Shown one piece after another: positions 1 to 8,182 of a DNA stretch of 41,970 nucleotides (positions are counted from its first letter, which is position 1; each line of letters starts with the position of its first letter). Where the stretch lies: assembly GCA_030446715.1 (NCBI GenBank), contig JAUJMU010000010.1:1-41970 (forward strand), in the 5' to 3' direction. The position numbers and the translations under genes were made by a program. Below the pieces are notes generated by a model. It was given only the letters and a program-made list of their open reading frames with translations. It did no database searches and was not told the origin of the DNA. This DNA is from Cytophagales bacterium (GTDB lineage: Bacteria > Bacteroidota > Bacteroidia > Cytophagales > 172606-1).

Positions 1-8
1 TAGCGGTA
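1..8 (+). other. Residual integron-cassette 5' boundary
   Basis: The first eight bases (tagcggta) are the exact reverse complement of bases 476-483 (taccgcta), the 5' outer arm of the attC-like site downstream. An integrated cassette begins with the TTRRRY part of its own attC, so this complementarity is what the left edge of a cassette spanning roughly 1-562 would show. Only eight bases are visible because the window starts here, so the match is suggestive and not conclusive. Confidence 0.4.
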
Positions 9-71
9 AGCAGAAAAATAAAAAGTAAAAGCTTCAGTGTCAGATTGCAAATTAATGGGAGTCAGCTGATT

Positions 72-470
72 ATGAATAAAATGACCCTGCCTCCAAAGCA
101 ACTCTTTCTGATAGATAGTTTGGGAGGAATGCTTTCAGCCTTACTGTTGGGAGTAGTGTTGGCAAGGTTTGAAACTACTTTTGGAATGCCACGAAAAGTA
201 CTATACTTTCTCTCCTGCTTGGCTTATGTTTATGCTGTTTACTCCTTTTTGAGCTATTGGCGAATTAAGGAAAACTGGCGACCCTATATGCAAGCAATTG
301 CAATCGCAAATCTATTATATTGTTGTCTGACAGTAGGCTTGGTGATTTACCACCGTCAGGAGCTTACCAAGTTGGGGTTGATATATTTTCTGCTCGAAGT
401 GGTGGTTATAATCAGTTTAATAATTATGGAACTGAAAACAGTTTCTGGATTTCTTAGAGAAAAGGTTTAA
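72..470 (+). CDS. Small four-helix integral membrane protein (hypothetical)
   Basis: The product is about 132 residues with four strongly hydrophobic segments (roughly residues 10-30, 44-62, 73-93 and 102-122) and short polar loops, so it is an inner-membrane protein of unknown role. It resembles small uncharacterised Bacteroidota membrane proteins with a similar N-terminal pattern; I know no function for that group. I chose ATG 72 over an in-frame TTG at 45, which would add nine uninformative residues. The coding sequence is noticeably more AT-rich than genes after position 3500. It lies between an apparent cassette left edge (1-8) and an attC-like site (476-570), so it is probably the cargo of a mobile integron cassette. 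Confidence 0.75.
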   Translation: MNKMTLPPKQLFLIDSLGGMLSALLLGVVLARFETTFGMPRKVLYFLSCLAYVYAVYSFLSYWRIKENWRPYMQAIAIANLLYCCLTVGLVIYHRQELTKLGLIYFLLEVVVIISLIIMELKTVSGFLREKV

Positions 471-475
471 AAGCA

Positions 476-570
476 TACCGCTAACACCAACCAAGCCTTC
501 CAGCGGGCCGCCAAAGCGCATAACCGAAACAGGAGGGCACGGCGCCGGGTGGTCTCGGTGCGTTATAGCC
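476..570 (+). mobile_element. attC-like integron recombination site
   Basis: This GC-rich 95-bp element sits inside AT-rich DNA, directly after one stop codon and 14 bases before the next start. It starts with an R''-like taccgctaac (476-485) and ends with an R'-like gttatagcc (562-570). The inner part can fold imperfectly, for example accgaaac (523-530) against gtctcggt (552-559) with one mismatch. The outer arms pair poorly with each other, but the 5' arm pairs perfectly with the start of the window. That is expected when R' belongs to the next cassette. The inferred crossover point is between G562 and T563. No integrase gene is in the window. Confidence 0.5.
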
Positions 571-583
571 TATTAAAATAAAA

Positions 584-1942
584 ATGAAACAACTAAGTGG
601 ATGGTCTATACTACTAAGCCTGGTGCTGTTCTCAAACAGCAGGCCAACTCCATTAAGAGTAAAAAATGTAAAAGAATTGCGCTCACACTTAATTGTTTCC
701 CCTTCCACTGCACTTGACGATTACGTAAACAAGAAGGATACTGCCTTTCAGTGGCATATTCAGGAAAATAAAGTAACTGATATCGGAACATATTACTACC
801 TGAAGCTGGTATCACAACAATGGCAGCATATTGCCTGGCAGCATCACTTAGCGGTATTCTTTCCTCATCAAGCTGATTATCCTGAAACAATGCTCCTGGC
901 CTTACGGCATATGGAGCAGAAAGAACAAGATTTAAATAATCTACAGGTCATTGCAGAGCAGACCGGCAGTCCTTGTGCCATACTCTATGGCGTACCGAAT
1001 CAACCCTTGTTTGGTGGTAAGCAGGAAGAAGAGCTGATTAACTTTACTTTTTTGGAATATCTCAGAACAGGGGATGAGACCTGGCCTCTGTTATTTCCTA
1101 TGGTTAAAAGTGTAGTAAGGGCTATGGATGCCTTGCAAGAGTTGAGTAAAAAGGAAAACAAACCCTTGTCAGAGGGATTTATGGTTACCGGACATTCCAA
1201 GCGGGCACATACCGCCTGGCTGACAGCAGCGGTAGATTCCAGAGTGAAAGGTATCATGCCGGTAGCCTTCGATCTGCTCAACTCTCCGGCTCAAATTACC
1301 CATCACTTTCAAATATTTGGCAAGCTGAGCTCTTCTGCTCAAGCTGGTAAAGACGTATTGGAACAAATCGGTTCACCCAGAGGAGAGACGCTGATTAACA
1401 TGGTAGATGCCTATGGTTACCGCAAAAGACTCTCTCTACCTAAACTGATTGTGTTGGGTACCAATGATGACTATTCCCCATCGGATGCTTTGAATCTATA
1501 TTGGGAAGGTTTAAAAGGGCCTAAATGGATACTCTATCTACCCAATACTGACCATGCAGGCGCTTCTTTAGCACCTGCTGTAAATGCAACAGCCTTTGCC
1601 TTTTTTCGGGCTGTAGCCTCAGCAACGCCACTGCCGGAGCTGCAATGGCAGTTTGAAGAAAGGGATGAATTGTTAAGGGTACGCATCCAGACAGATTCTT
1701 CAGCCAGAAAGGCGCAGTTGTGGAGTGCATCGGCAGTTAGCCAGGATTTTCGTGCCATTCAATGGTATGCGCAACCAATGAAGAAGAGCCAGAAAGGAAA
1801 TAAATCGGAAATTGAGTTCATAGCTGAAATAGAAAAACAAGAGGATAAGTTCACAGGTGTGTTTGGTCAGATAGAATATGAACAGAAGGGAAAAAAGTTT
1901 ATCCTCTCTACCCAAATACAAATAAAGAAGAGAAGTAAATAA
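584..1942 (+). CDS. PhoPQ-activated pathogenicity-related (PqaA-like) exported alpha/beta-hydrolase-fold protein
   Basis: The 452-residue product matches the PhoPQ_related family. It has an aromatic-rich N-terminal region (QQWQHIAWQHHLAVF, about 78-92), a nucleophile-elbow-like GHSKRAHT at 203-210 where family members usually show GxSKRGWT, and a late LPNTDHAG motif. An N-terminal hydrophobic stretch (about 7-20) suggests export. The biochemical function of the family is not established; the fold is that of alpha/beta hydrolases. The start codon is 21 bases after the inferred attC crossover, typical of cassette genes. Sequence composition is AT-rich like the preceding ORF. Gly-Trp replaced by Ala-His after SKR is a visible departure from the usual motif. 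Confidence 0.85.
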   Translation: MKQLSGWSILLSLVLFSNSRPTPLRVKNVKELRSHLIVSPSTALDDYVNKKDTAFQWHIQENKVTDIGTYYYLKLVSQQWQHIAWQHHLAVFFPHQADYPETMLLALRHMEQKEQDLNNLQVIAEQTGSPCAILYGVPNQPLFGGKQEEELINFTFLEYLRTGDETWPLLFPMVKSVVRAMDALQELSKKENKPLSEGFMVTGHSKRAHTAWLTAAVDSRVKGIMPVAFDLLNSPAQITHHFQIFGKLSSSAQAGKDVLEQIGSPRGETLINMVDAYGYRKRLSLPKLIVLGTNDDYSPSDALNLYWEGLKGPKWILYLPNTDHAGASLAPAVNATAFAFFRAVASATPLPELQWQFEERDELLRVRIQTDSSARKAQLWSASAVSQDFRAIQWYAQPMKKSQKGNKSEIEFIAEIEKQEDKFTGVFGQIEYEQKGKKFILSTQIQIKKRSK

Positions 1943-2236
1943 AAGTTGAAAAACAGGCTGTGTTATATTGTGGGTATTGCTTTTTAAAAGCTGACTGTCA
2001 GAAACTTAATGGAGAATAATTGGTAAGATAAGCAACTTTTCCCACTCACGGACAGCTACCGGAGGTTTCCTGCAACCCTGGTCTGACCGCCGGTCGGGCC
2101 GCTGCACTGCCACTCTTTCTGCTACCGGACCGGATAACGCGCCACTGACGGTAAAACTGGAAGTAGCAGCGGAGTGAAGGAAACTTATTTTCTGCCATTT
2201 GCGTCTTCCCGGAGAAGAGATCAACCATAGTGGCGT
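1943..2236. other. Intergenic composition boundary, no recognisable gene
   Basis: About 100 bases of AT-rich DNA follow the PqaA-like gene, then composition changes at about 2040 to the GC-richer style of the rest of the window. No attC with the arm expected for the second cassette (ggctataac) is present. Short open stretches exist on both strands, but none resembles a protein I recognise. The segment may be the decayed junction between the cassette region and chromosomal DNA, or may include the broken 5' end of the BrkB-like gene. Confidence 0.4.
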
Positions 2237-3156
2237 GTGAATCCAGTGGCAGTCAGCCGACAGGAAACCGGCATTTTTCCCCTTCCTTCAGGTTTTTGTC
2301 CAGGCGTATTGGAGCCTTGGCGGAAAGACCCTCTGCGGCTCCAGGCAGCTACCGCTTTTACCATTTTTCCTGCCTGCCATCCTGATCATTGTGATCGGAC
2401 TGGGGTTTATCTTCAACGAAGCCATTATCAGCGGCCGGATGTTTAATAAGCTGGCTGAAAGTGGTTGGTCCGGATGCACTGACCAGATCAAACTGATATT
2501 CGATAACCTGCAAGGTCTGGCTTACAATCTCTTTTATACGTTCGCCGGGGTATTCTTCATGCTTTTTGTGGCCACCACCCTTTTTATCGTGGTGCAGCGG
2601 TCCATCAATGAAATCTGGAACGTGCAGGTAACGGCCAACAAATGGGGAGTTACCCACCTCAGACACCGGCTTATTTCAGTCATGCTGATTGTGATGAGCG
2701 GTGGACTGGTGGTGGTCGCCCTGCTGTCGGATGTGCTGCTGTATTTTGCCTGGCAATGGCTGGAAAAAATGCCCCCCACGTGGATCTTTCTGCCATCAGG
2801 TTACTCAACCGCGCCGTCACACTGACCATTATTACCGTGTGGTTTGCGGTTATTTTCCGGTACCTGCCCGATGCCCGTATTTCCTGGAAGGCCATCTGGA
2901 TCGGCGCTGCGCTGACGTCGGTGCTGTTTCAGGTCGGGAAATTGGTGCTGGGTGAACTGCTGGTCGGCGGCGATCTGGATACCATTTACGGCGCGGCGGG
3001 TTCGATCATCCTGCTGTTGCTGTTCATCTTTTACTCTTCTTTTTTATTCTCTACTACGGTGCAGCGTTTACCAGAGCCTACGCCGGTTATGCGGGGCTGG
3101 CGTGCAAGATCAAACCTTATGCTGCCGAATACCAGATCAGGACGCTGAGGAGATAG
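2237..3156 (+). pseudogene. Frameshifted BrkB/YihY (UPF0761) family membrane protein
   Basis: Fragments in different frames join into one BrkB-like protein: QVFVQAYW (from 2289), KDPLRLQAATAF (about 2325), FFLPAILIIVIGLGFIF (about 2364 on), a long piece to the C6 run at 2772-2777, DLSAIRLLNRAVTL to YGAAGSIILLLLFIFYSS, and finally YYGAAFTRAYAGY ending at TAG 3154-3156. These are family hallmarks: multiple TM helices, the FRYLPDA-like motif and YGAAGS. Most breaks fit loss of one base from a short homopolymer (AAA 2324-2326, T-runs 2356-2368, C6 2772-2777, T6 3040-3045). The start codon cannot be placed. It is either a decaying gene or a poorly resolved assembly stretch. Confidence 0.75.
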
Positions 3157-3290
3157 GATTATGGGCTGCCTCCCGCACGCGGCTCACTTTGGCGGCATCG
3201 GTGAGTGAAATTTCGTATTCGGGAGGATACATGGCATTGCCCATGTGCAGGGCGTGATTGAAAAAGTCATGCCGCCGGGTATCCGCTTGC
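3137..3290 (-). pseudogene. Possible 3' fragment of a minus-strand gene
   Basis: On the minus strand one frame reads a plausible protein end: HDFFNHALHMGNAMYPP followed by EYEISLTDAAKVSRV, stopping at 3137. It converges on and overlaps the end of the BrkB-like pseudogene. The frame is closed upstream by a stop at about 3310 and no start is available, so it would be a remnant. I do not recognise the family. The amino-acid composition looks protein-like, but the piece is short and may be chance. Confidence 0.25.
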
Positions 3291-3542
3291 ACGCTGAGAG
3301 GTGAATTTTACCATCTGCTCGGCTTTGTAAACTTATCAGGCTGTCCTGACTACAAAAGTCAGATTCAATACTAGCGCCTTTTTCACCCCTCAAATAATTG
3401 CTTCCTGACCACTAGGCAAATTAAACATTATTAAATAATCAATAATTTAATAATGTTTAATAATGTTTGCTCCTTGCGATCTGGGCATCATTAATGTTTA
3501 TTGGCATTGCAATTAACCCCCTCTAACTTCATCCTCAGCTTT
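3157..3542. other. Intergenic region before the metallopeptidase lipoprotein
   Basis: Apart from the possible minus-strand fragment at its left end, this stretch holds no gene. Its right half is very AT-rich and contains a perfect 16-bp inverted repeat (3421-3460) and a near-consensus promoter box (taatgtttg, 3461-3469), so it probably serves as the promoter region of the downstream lipoprotein gene. Confidence 0.4.
3421..3460. repeat. Perfect 16-bp inverted repeat (operator or hairpin candidate)
   Basis: ttaaacattattaaat (3421-3436) and atttaataatgtttaa (3445-3460) are exact reverse complements separated by 8 bases. The motif taataatgttt is then partly repeated to 3468, overlapping a TAnnTTTG-like element. 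The AT-rich arms and lack of a T-run on one side favour a protein-binding site over a terminator. It lies about 80 bases before the likely start of the metallopeptidase gene. Confidence 0.5.
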
Positions 3543-5431
3543 ATGCAAAAACTACCTTACGTGCCCCCACATGGGCGGCATGGCTGCTCGTGCTATGTTC
3601 AATATTTTCGTCCTGTCGCAAAGACCGGGAAGAACTCATCACTCCTGTCCCCGAAGAGCAAAGTCCTGATGAGGTAAAAGCAGGCAATAATCCCTACTCA
3701 TGGTCCAATGTGCAGCAGGCATTAAAAAACCTTCAGCAGAAGTCGCCCAATGGACGGACATCGAACATGCCCTGTCCCACATGCGGCCCCAGCCACTATT
3801 ACGTGCGTTTCAAACCGGCGGATATTGACCGGTTGATTGACCTTGAAGAAGCAGGATACGACCTTTGGGACGAACCTCTGACAGAAACCGATATTGCATC
3901 AGCAGGACGTAGTTCGGCAACGCAGTCAGAAGATATTCCCTGGCTCTACACTGCTGTTCCGGTTGGCATGGCTTTGCCCTCCCACATCCAGACAGAAGTG
4001 CTGGACCAGCTGTTTTTGTGGGATGAAGATGCCGGAGATGAAAATGATCCTGAAGACCCCTGGGAGCCTGAACCTGATCCGTGTCACTTTTACGACCCGA
4101 GCTGTGGTTGCTATGTTACCTGCCGCCGGGCTTACCGGGAAAATGCCATTCTGAAATCCATGAAAGCTTTGAAAGAAGCCAATATCAATCCGCTTGCCTT
4201 GTACAATGAAGCCATGCGGATCAGCGGCAATGAGGGGGAAATGGTAGACCCGGCAGAAGCTCAGGCACAACGTACCGGCCGGCGGTACAATCCGGCCGGT
4301 ACCGTTATGATTGACGAAACTGCGCTGGGTGTCCAGGTACCACTCCGCGGAGTGAAAGTAAAGGCAAGAAGGTGGTTCAAGATGGATAATACGTACACAA
4401 ACGCAGCGGGAGGTTTCTCTATCAGCAAGGGATTCCGGCAGAAAGCGGCTGTGCTGGTGAAGTTCAAGAATGCCCGTGCCTCCGTCCGGGGCATCATCGG
4501 GACCTTCAGAGCATGGGAATACGTGCAGGTGCTCAAGCACAAGCTTGGCACGTACACCCGTGAGGGCATGCAGAACATTTCATTCAATTTCTCCTACAGC
4601 CCGGATGCCGGTTCAAGGCCGGCGGCCCACTGGGTGGCCGGTACTTACTTTAACTCCATGTGGGATGCCCATGACTTCAGCGCCGTCAACCAGATTGCGG
4701 CGCCGCCGGCCGGCCTGAACGTGTGGGTGTCTTCGGCCGTTACCGCCGAAGCTTCCGCTCCCATGGCGCGCCGCGTACTGGAGACTTCCGCTCTGTCCGC
4801 ATTCATTGATCTGTTTCTTGTCGGAACCGGCCACCCGGAGTTAGCCGCCATCAAGCGTATCCTGCAGCGGCTGGCCCCCGATATTACCTGCCGCTACGGC
4901 AGCCAGACCGCCAACACCCGCGGCTACAACGAATTATACGATACCTTTACGCACGAACTGGGGCACGCCATGCACTATTCCAGAGTGGGTAACAATTACT
5001 GGGCCGCCTACGCAGGGTACATTGTGGCCAACGGCGGCTACGGCAACAAAACCACCAACGGCTCCGGCCGCATCGCCGTCAGCGAGGCATGGGGCTTTTA
5101 TGTAGGCAATACTATGACGGCTAATAATTACGAAACTACTAGTGCTAATTTGCTTAGATTTCATACTGACTTTTTAGAGTTCCAGTTTCCCGGTGACACT
5201 GAGTGGTGGGAGTGGATCGTATACGGCATGTTTCACGACATGACGGATAATGGCGAACCACCCAATACCGGGGTTATTGATAATGTGAACACTTACACGC
5301 CCAATCAGTTGTTCAGCGGGCTGCGGGAAAACGTGACCACCGTACGCGGCTACCAGCAGGAGGTGCTGAATGGGAATAACAACCAGCAGGCAGCCCAGGT
5401 GGATCAGTTGGTAACCAGTTACCGGTATTGA
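3543..5431 (+). CDS. Putative zinc metallopeptidase lipoprotein, start region frameshifted
   Basis: The long frame has no ATG; it opens only at GTG 3590, inside the hydrophobic core just before the lipobox (FSSC). ATG 3543 is out of frame by one base. One extra A in the A5 run at 3547-3551 would join them and give a classic signal peptide with K and R before the core. The mature part has a Cys pair (CPTC), a beta-rich carboxypeptidase-regulatory-like segment (about 235-300, counting from GTG) and HELGH at 455-459. A later SEAWGFY motif could supply the third, Glu, zinc ligand of a gluzincin. It is probably an outer-surface or periplasmic protease; the substrate is unknown. A strong terminator follows. 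The frameshift may be a sequencing error or a slippage switch. Confidence 0.7.
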
Positions 5432-5446
5432 TAAAAAGTTAACCTG

Positions 5447-5482
5447 CCACTTCCCCGTCCGCAGATGGGGAAGTGGTTTTTC
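5447..5482 (+). terminator. Rho-independent terminator
   Basis: A perfect 10-bp stem (ccacttcccc 5447-5456, ggggaagtgg 5467-5476) with a 10-base loop is followed directly by a T-rich run. It ends the metallopeptidase transcript. Confidence 0.85.
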
Positions 5483-5533
5483 TATCATTGACTAAGTGTT
5501 TCGGTAAAATTAGTTTAGACCAATTTTCTGCTC

Positions 5534-5609
5534 TGTCATTCCCGTAGGGAACCTTTATAGTAACCCAATGACTGTCCTTTTACTACGAAGATTCCCTGCG
5601 GGAATGACA
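5534..5609. repeat. Inverted pair of REP-like palindromic words
   Basis: tgtcattcccgtagggaa (5534-5551) and ttccctgcgggaatgaca (5592-5609) are inverted copies with one mismatch, 40 bases apart. The second copy is itself a small palindrome (ttccc-tgc-gggaa). The arrangement looks like a dispersed REP/MITE-type intergenic repeat and not a terminator, since no T-run follows. Confidence 0.55.
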
Positions 5610-5644
5610 AAAGAGTAGTCTAACGTACTTGTAGTAATCTGCTT

Positions 5645-6361
5645 ATGAACAAATACAAAAAACAATTTCTGCTGCCTGGTTTACTGGTTTGGCTGCTGAG
5701 TTCGGCAGTCTCTTGTCACAAGGAGCCAAAGCCTGAATTTGTGAACGTGATTCTGGAGATTCCCCTGCGCATCACCCCGGTGCAGGATACGGTTGCCCTT
5801 GGCGATACGCTCTGGCTGGAGGCTGACTTTGCCGACACCGTCCGTGACCACAAATCGGGCCGCTACTACCACCTGCCGCCCACGTTCGACCTCAAAACGA
5901 GGATCGCGTTTGTAAAACTGGTTTCAAATGAAAAAACTATATCGGATCAACCTGGTTTTGCCAGTGGCTTTGAAGTAATCAATACAACAGGGGGAGTTGA
6001 AGATTTGCGGGCGACCTTCGGCAGCTTCCGCATGGAGCACGAGGGGAACCGCTACCGGGCAAGGATCGGCCTTGTGCCCCGCCGGGAAGGCGTGGCCGCC
6101 GTCAATTTTCTCAACGGCTGGCTTGTCAGGAGCATACACCTGCCCGACCCGGACCTGTCGTTTCTTGACCTTGGCACTACGGCCGAGGGAGGAAAGCGGA
6201 TTCCGGTGCTGGAAAACGTCTACTACATCATCAACGGAGGCAACACCAACTTCCACCTCTTCCGGCAGCATTGTAAAGCCGGCTCGCTGGAATTTATGAT
6301 TGAGCCTACGATTTATTTTGAGCAGAAAGCCACCTTCACGTTTGTAGCGGTCCAGAAGTAA
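5645..6361 (+). CDS. Exported lipoprotein of unknown function
   Basis: The 238-residue product has a clear lipoprotein signal: KYKK, a hydrophobic core and a lipobox ending in SAVSC at about residue 24. The mature chain is rich in beta-type sequence, including a stretch (RITPVQDTVALGDTLWLEAD, about 42-61) that recalls immunoglobulin-like or adhesin folds. No catalytic motif is evident and I do not recognise a named family. The gene stands alone between the REP-like repeat upstream and a convergent kinase gene downstream. Confidence 0.75.
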   Translation: MNKYKKQFLLPGLLVWLLSSAVSCHKEPKPEFVNVILEIPLRITPVQDTVALGDTLWLEADFADTVRDHKSGRYYHLPPTFDLKTRIAFVKLVSNEKTISDQPGFASGFEVINTTGGVEDLRATFGSFRMEHEGNRYRARIGLVPRREGVAAVNFLNGWLVRSIHLPDPDLSFLDLGTTAEGGKRIPVLENVYYIINGGNTNFHLFRQHCKAGSLEFMIEPTIYFEQKATFTFVAVQK

Positions 6362-6397
6362 GACTGTATGAGTACACCCGTCCGGCCTGGCGGTTCA

Positions 6398-6419
6398 CTT
6401 TGCGCCTTTGCGTGAAACC
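6398..6419. repeat. Fragment of the cgcctttgcg intergenic repeat family
   Basis: The sequence tttgcgcctttgcg within an imperfect hairpin (ggttcac / gtgaaacc) matches the core of the 39-bp inverted repeats at 14856 and 15347. It lies between two convergent genes and may act as a shared transcript end, though it has no T-run. Confidence 0.4.
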
Positions 6420-6422
6420 GGC

Positions 6423-7475
6423 TTACACCTGCAGGCTATCCCGGTCAATAGCCTTCACCGCCTGACTTCCGCAGGCCTGCACCACGTGGATCAGACCGGC
6501 AAAGCGCGGGTCCTGCGTCAGGCCTTTCCGGTAGCGGGCGTAAATCTGCTGCACGATCACGCCAATCTTGAACAAGCCGAAGGCGTAGTAAAATACCACA
6601 TTGCCGGGGTCGCGGCCGGTCCGTCCGGCGTAGCGGTCGGCTACCTGCCGGCGGTTGAGGTTGCCGGGCAGAACGGTGAGGCCAAACATGCGCATGGGTT
6701 CAGGGTCACCCGGCTCTATCCAGTAGCCCAGCGAAGTGCCAAGGTCCATCAGCGGGTCGCCGATGGTCGCCATTTCCCAGTCCAGCACGGCCAGAATTTC
6801 CCGCAAATCGGGACTGAAAACCAGGTTGTCGTATTTGTAATCATTGTGAATCAGGCTTACGTACCGCTCCGGGGGCAGGTGGGTGGCCAGCCACTCCGCT
6901 ACCCTTTCCAAGGCCGGAATCTCATCCGTCTGCGCGTTGCGGTAACGTTTGGTCCAGCCTTCCACCTGCCGCTGCACGTACCCTTCGGGCTTGCCCAGCG
7001 CCGCTATTTCCGGCCCCTTTACATCAATGGCGTGAATGGCAGCCAGGTTATCCACCCAACTGGTGGATAACCGGTGCATGATTTCCGGCGTCAGCGAAAG
7101 TCCTTGCGGCGGCCGGCTGCGGAGAATCACGCCTTTTACCCGCTCCATGAGGTAAAACGGAGCGCCGATCACCGAGAGGTCGCCGCAGTAAAGGACCGGC
7201 CGGGGCACGTTGGGGTACTGCGGCCGCACCGCCGACAAAACTTTAAACTCCCGTTCCATGTCGTGCCCCGACTTCACGTTGGCCCCGAAGGGAGGGCGGC
7301 GGAGTACGTATTCTTCCGGTCCCCGGCTGACCAGGTAAGTCAGATTGGAGTAGCCGCCCGGAAATTGCCGGATCTCTGCGGAGCCCGTGTTTCCAAAGGA
7401 CCGGTCCAGAAAGGCCTGAAGGCTTCCGGCGTCAATTTCTTCTCCCGGACGGGTTTGCTGCGGATGGTCGGTCAT
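6423..7475 (-). CDS. Phosphotransferase family kinase (APH fold, ACAD10/11 N-domain or LvaA type)
   Basis: The 350-residue protein has the aminoglycoside-phosphotransferase fold. It shows a glycine-rich start (FPGGYSNLTYLV, about 40-51), an ATP-lysine region (VLRRPP), a Brenner-type catalytic loop HNDYKYDN at about 210-217 and the metal-binding LDWEMATIGDPLMDLG. Kinases of this subgroup accompany acyl-CoA dehydrogenases. In human ACAD10/11 and Pseudomonas LvaA they phosphorylate the 4-hydroxyl of hydroxyacyl-CoAs. An acyl-CoA dehydrogenase of the matching subtype lies at 8183-9391 on the same strand, so a joint role in hydroxy-fatty-acid or levulinate-type catabolism is a reasonable inference. 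Antibiotic resistance is unlikely. Confidence 0.88.
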   Translation of the reverse strand: MTDHPQQTRPGEEIDAGSLQAFLDRSFGNTGSAEIRQFPGGYSNLTYLVSRGPEEYVLRRPPFGANVKSGHDMEREFKVLSAVRPQYPNVPRPVLYCGDLSVIGAPFYLMERVKGVILRSRPPQGLSLTPEIMHRLSTSWVDNLAAIHAIDVKGPEIAALGKPEGYVQRQVEGWTKRYRNAQTDEIPALERVAEWLATHLPPERYVSLIHNDYKYDNLVFSPDLREILAVLDWEMATIGDPLMDLGTSLGYWIEPGDPEPMRMFGLTVLPGNLNRRQVADRYAGRTGRDPGNVVFYYAFGLFKIGVIVQQIYARYRKGLTQDPRFAGLIHVVQACGSQAVKAIDRDSLQV

Positions 7476-7626
7476 ACAAGAAAAAGAATCAAAGTCGTGG
7501 TTGGTGCCCGGAAAAAAAGGCAGTTAAAATTTTTATTACGTGGATTGCAGCCTGCATAAAATCAGGTCTGCTCCCGGAGTGGTAATTTCAGAAAATATCA
7601 TTCGACTGATCCTAAACCTTATTTCC

Positions 7627-8178
7627 ATGCGCCAGTTAAAATCCGCAAATCTGTTCAGCCTGGTTTGCGCCCCGTGTCTGATTCTCATCCTTTCGGTTGT
7701 CTCCTGCAAAAAAATAGACAATCTGCTCACCTTCAAAATCCGGAACGAGGTGAATTTCACCATCCCTTCGGCAATCGGCATCAACACGCCTACGCTGATA
7801 CCTACGCCCGATGTTACTACCAATGCCACTCAGAATTTCCGCAATAACAATACAGATGTAAACAAAGTAAAGGACATCAGGCTCCAGTCCCTTACCCTCA
7901 CCATCACTTCCCCGGCCAGCGCCACCTTCTCTCCCGTCCGGTCAATCCGTATTTATATTTCGGCCCCGGGCGTGGAAGAGAAACTTCTCGCGTACAAGGA
8001 AAACATTCCCACCGACATCGGAAGTATTCTGAACCTGGACGTCACCGGAGAAAAGATGGACAATTACGTAAAACGCGATACCTACAGCCTCCGGACCGAA
8101 GTGATCACCCGTCAGGCGGTATTTCAGGATACAAGCGTAAAGGCCCAGATGGAATTCAGCGTAACCGCTGATTTATAA
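7627..8178 (+). CDS. Small exported lipoprotein
   Basis: Translation from ATG 7627 gives about 183 residues with a lipoprotein signal (MRQLKS, hydrophobic core, lipobox SVVSC near residue 23). An upstream in-frame GTG at 7540 would hide the signal peptide, so I rejected it. The mature protein is rich in Thr, Ser and beta-strand pattern, with an Asn-rich stretch near residues 65-85. No known domain is apparent. It lies on the opposite strand between the kinase and dehydrogenase genes and ends 4 bases before the convergent dehydrogenase stop, so it is not part of their operon. Confidence 0.75.
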   Translation: MRQLKSANLFSLVCAPCLILILSVVSCKKIDNLLTFKIRNEVNFTIPSAIGINTPTLIPTPDVTTNATQNFRNNNTDVNKVKDIRLQSLTLTITSPASATFSPVRSIRIYISAPGVEEKLLAYKENIPTDIGSILNLDVTGEKMDNYVKRDTYSLRTEVITRQAVFQDTSVKAQMEFSVTADL

Positions 8179-8182
8179 AATT

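Noticed and set aside
481-890. Minus-strand open frames over the attC-like site and the start of the PqaA-like gene
   Set aside because: They overlap a well-supported plus-strand gene and the recombination-like site, and their translations show no family features.
3926-4540. 204-residue minus-strand frame inside the metallopeptidase gene
   Set aside because: It is an antisense shadow of a gene with clear motifs, and its translation has no recognisable domain.
6408-7070. 220-residue plus-strand frame opposite the kinase gene
   Set aside because: The opposite strand encodes a kinase with catalytic motifs; the plus frame is a GC-driven shadow rich in His and Val without a fold pattern.
6423-7475. 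Aminoglycoside resistance gene
   Set aside because: The fold is shared, but the motifs and the acyl-CoA dehydrogenase partner point to the ACAD10/11-LvaA subgroup.
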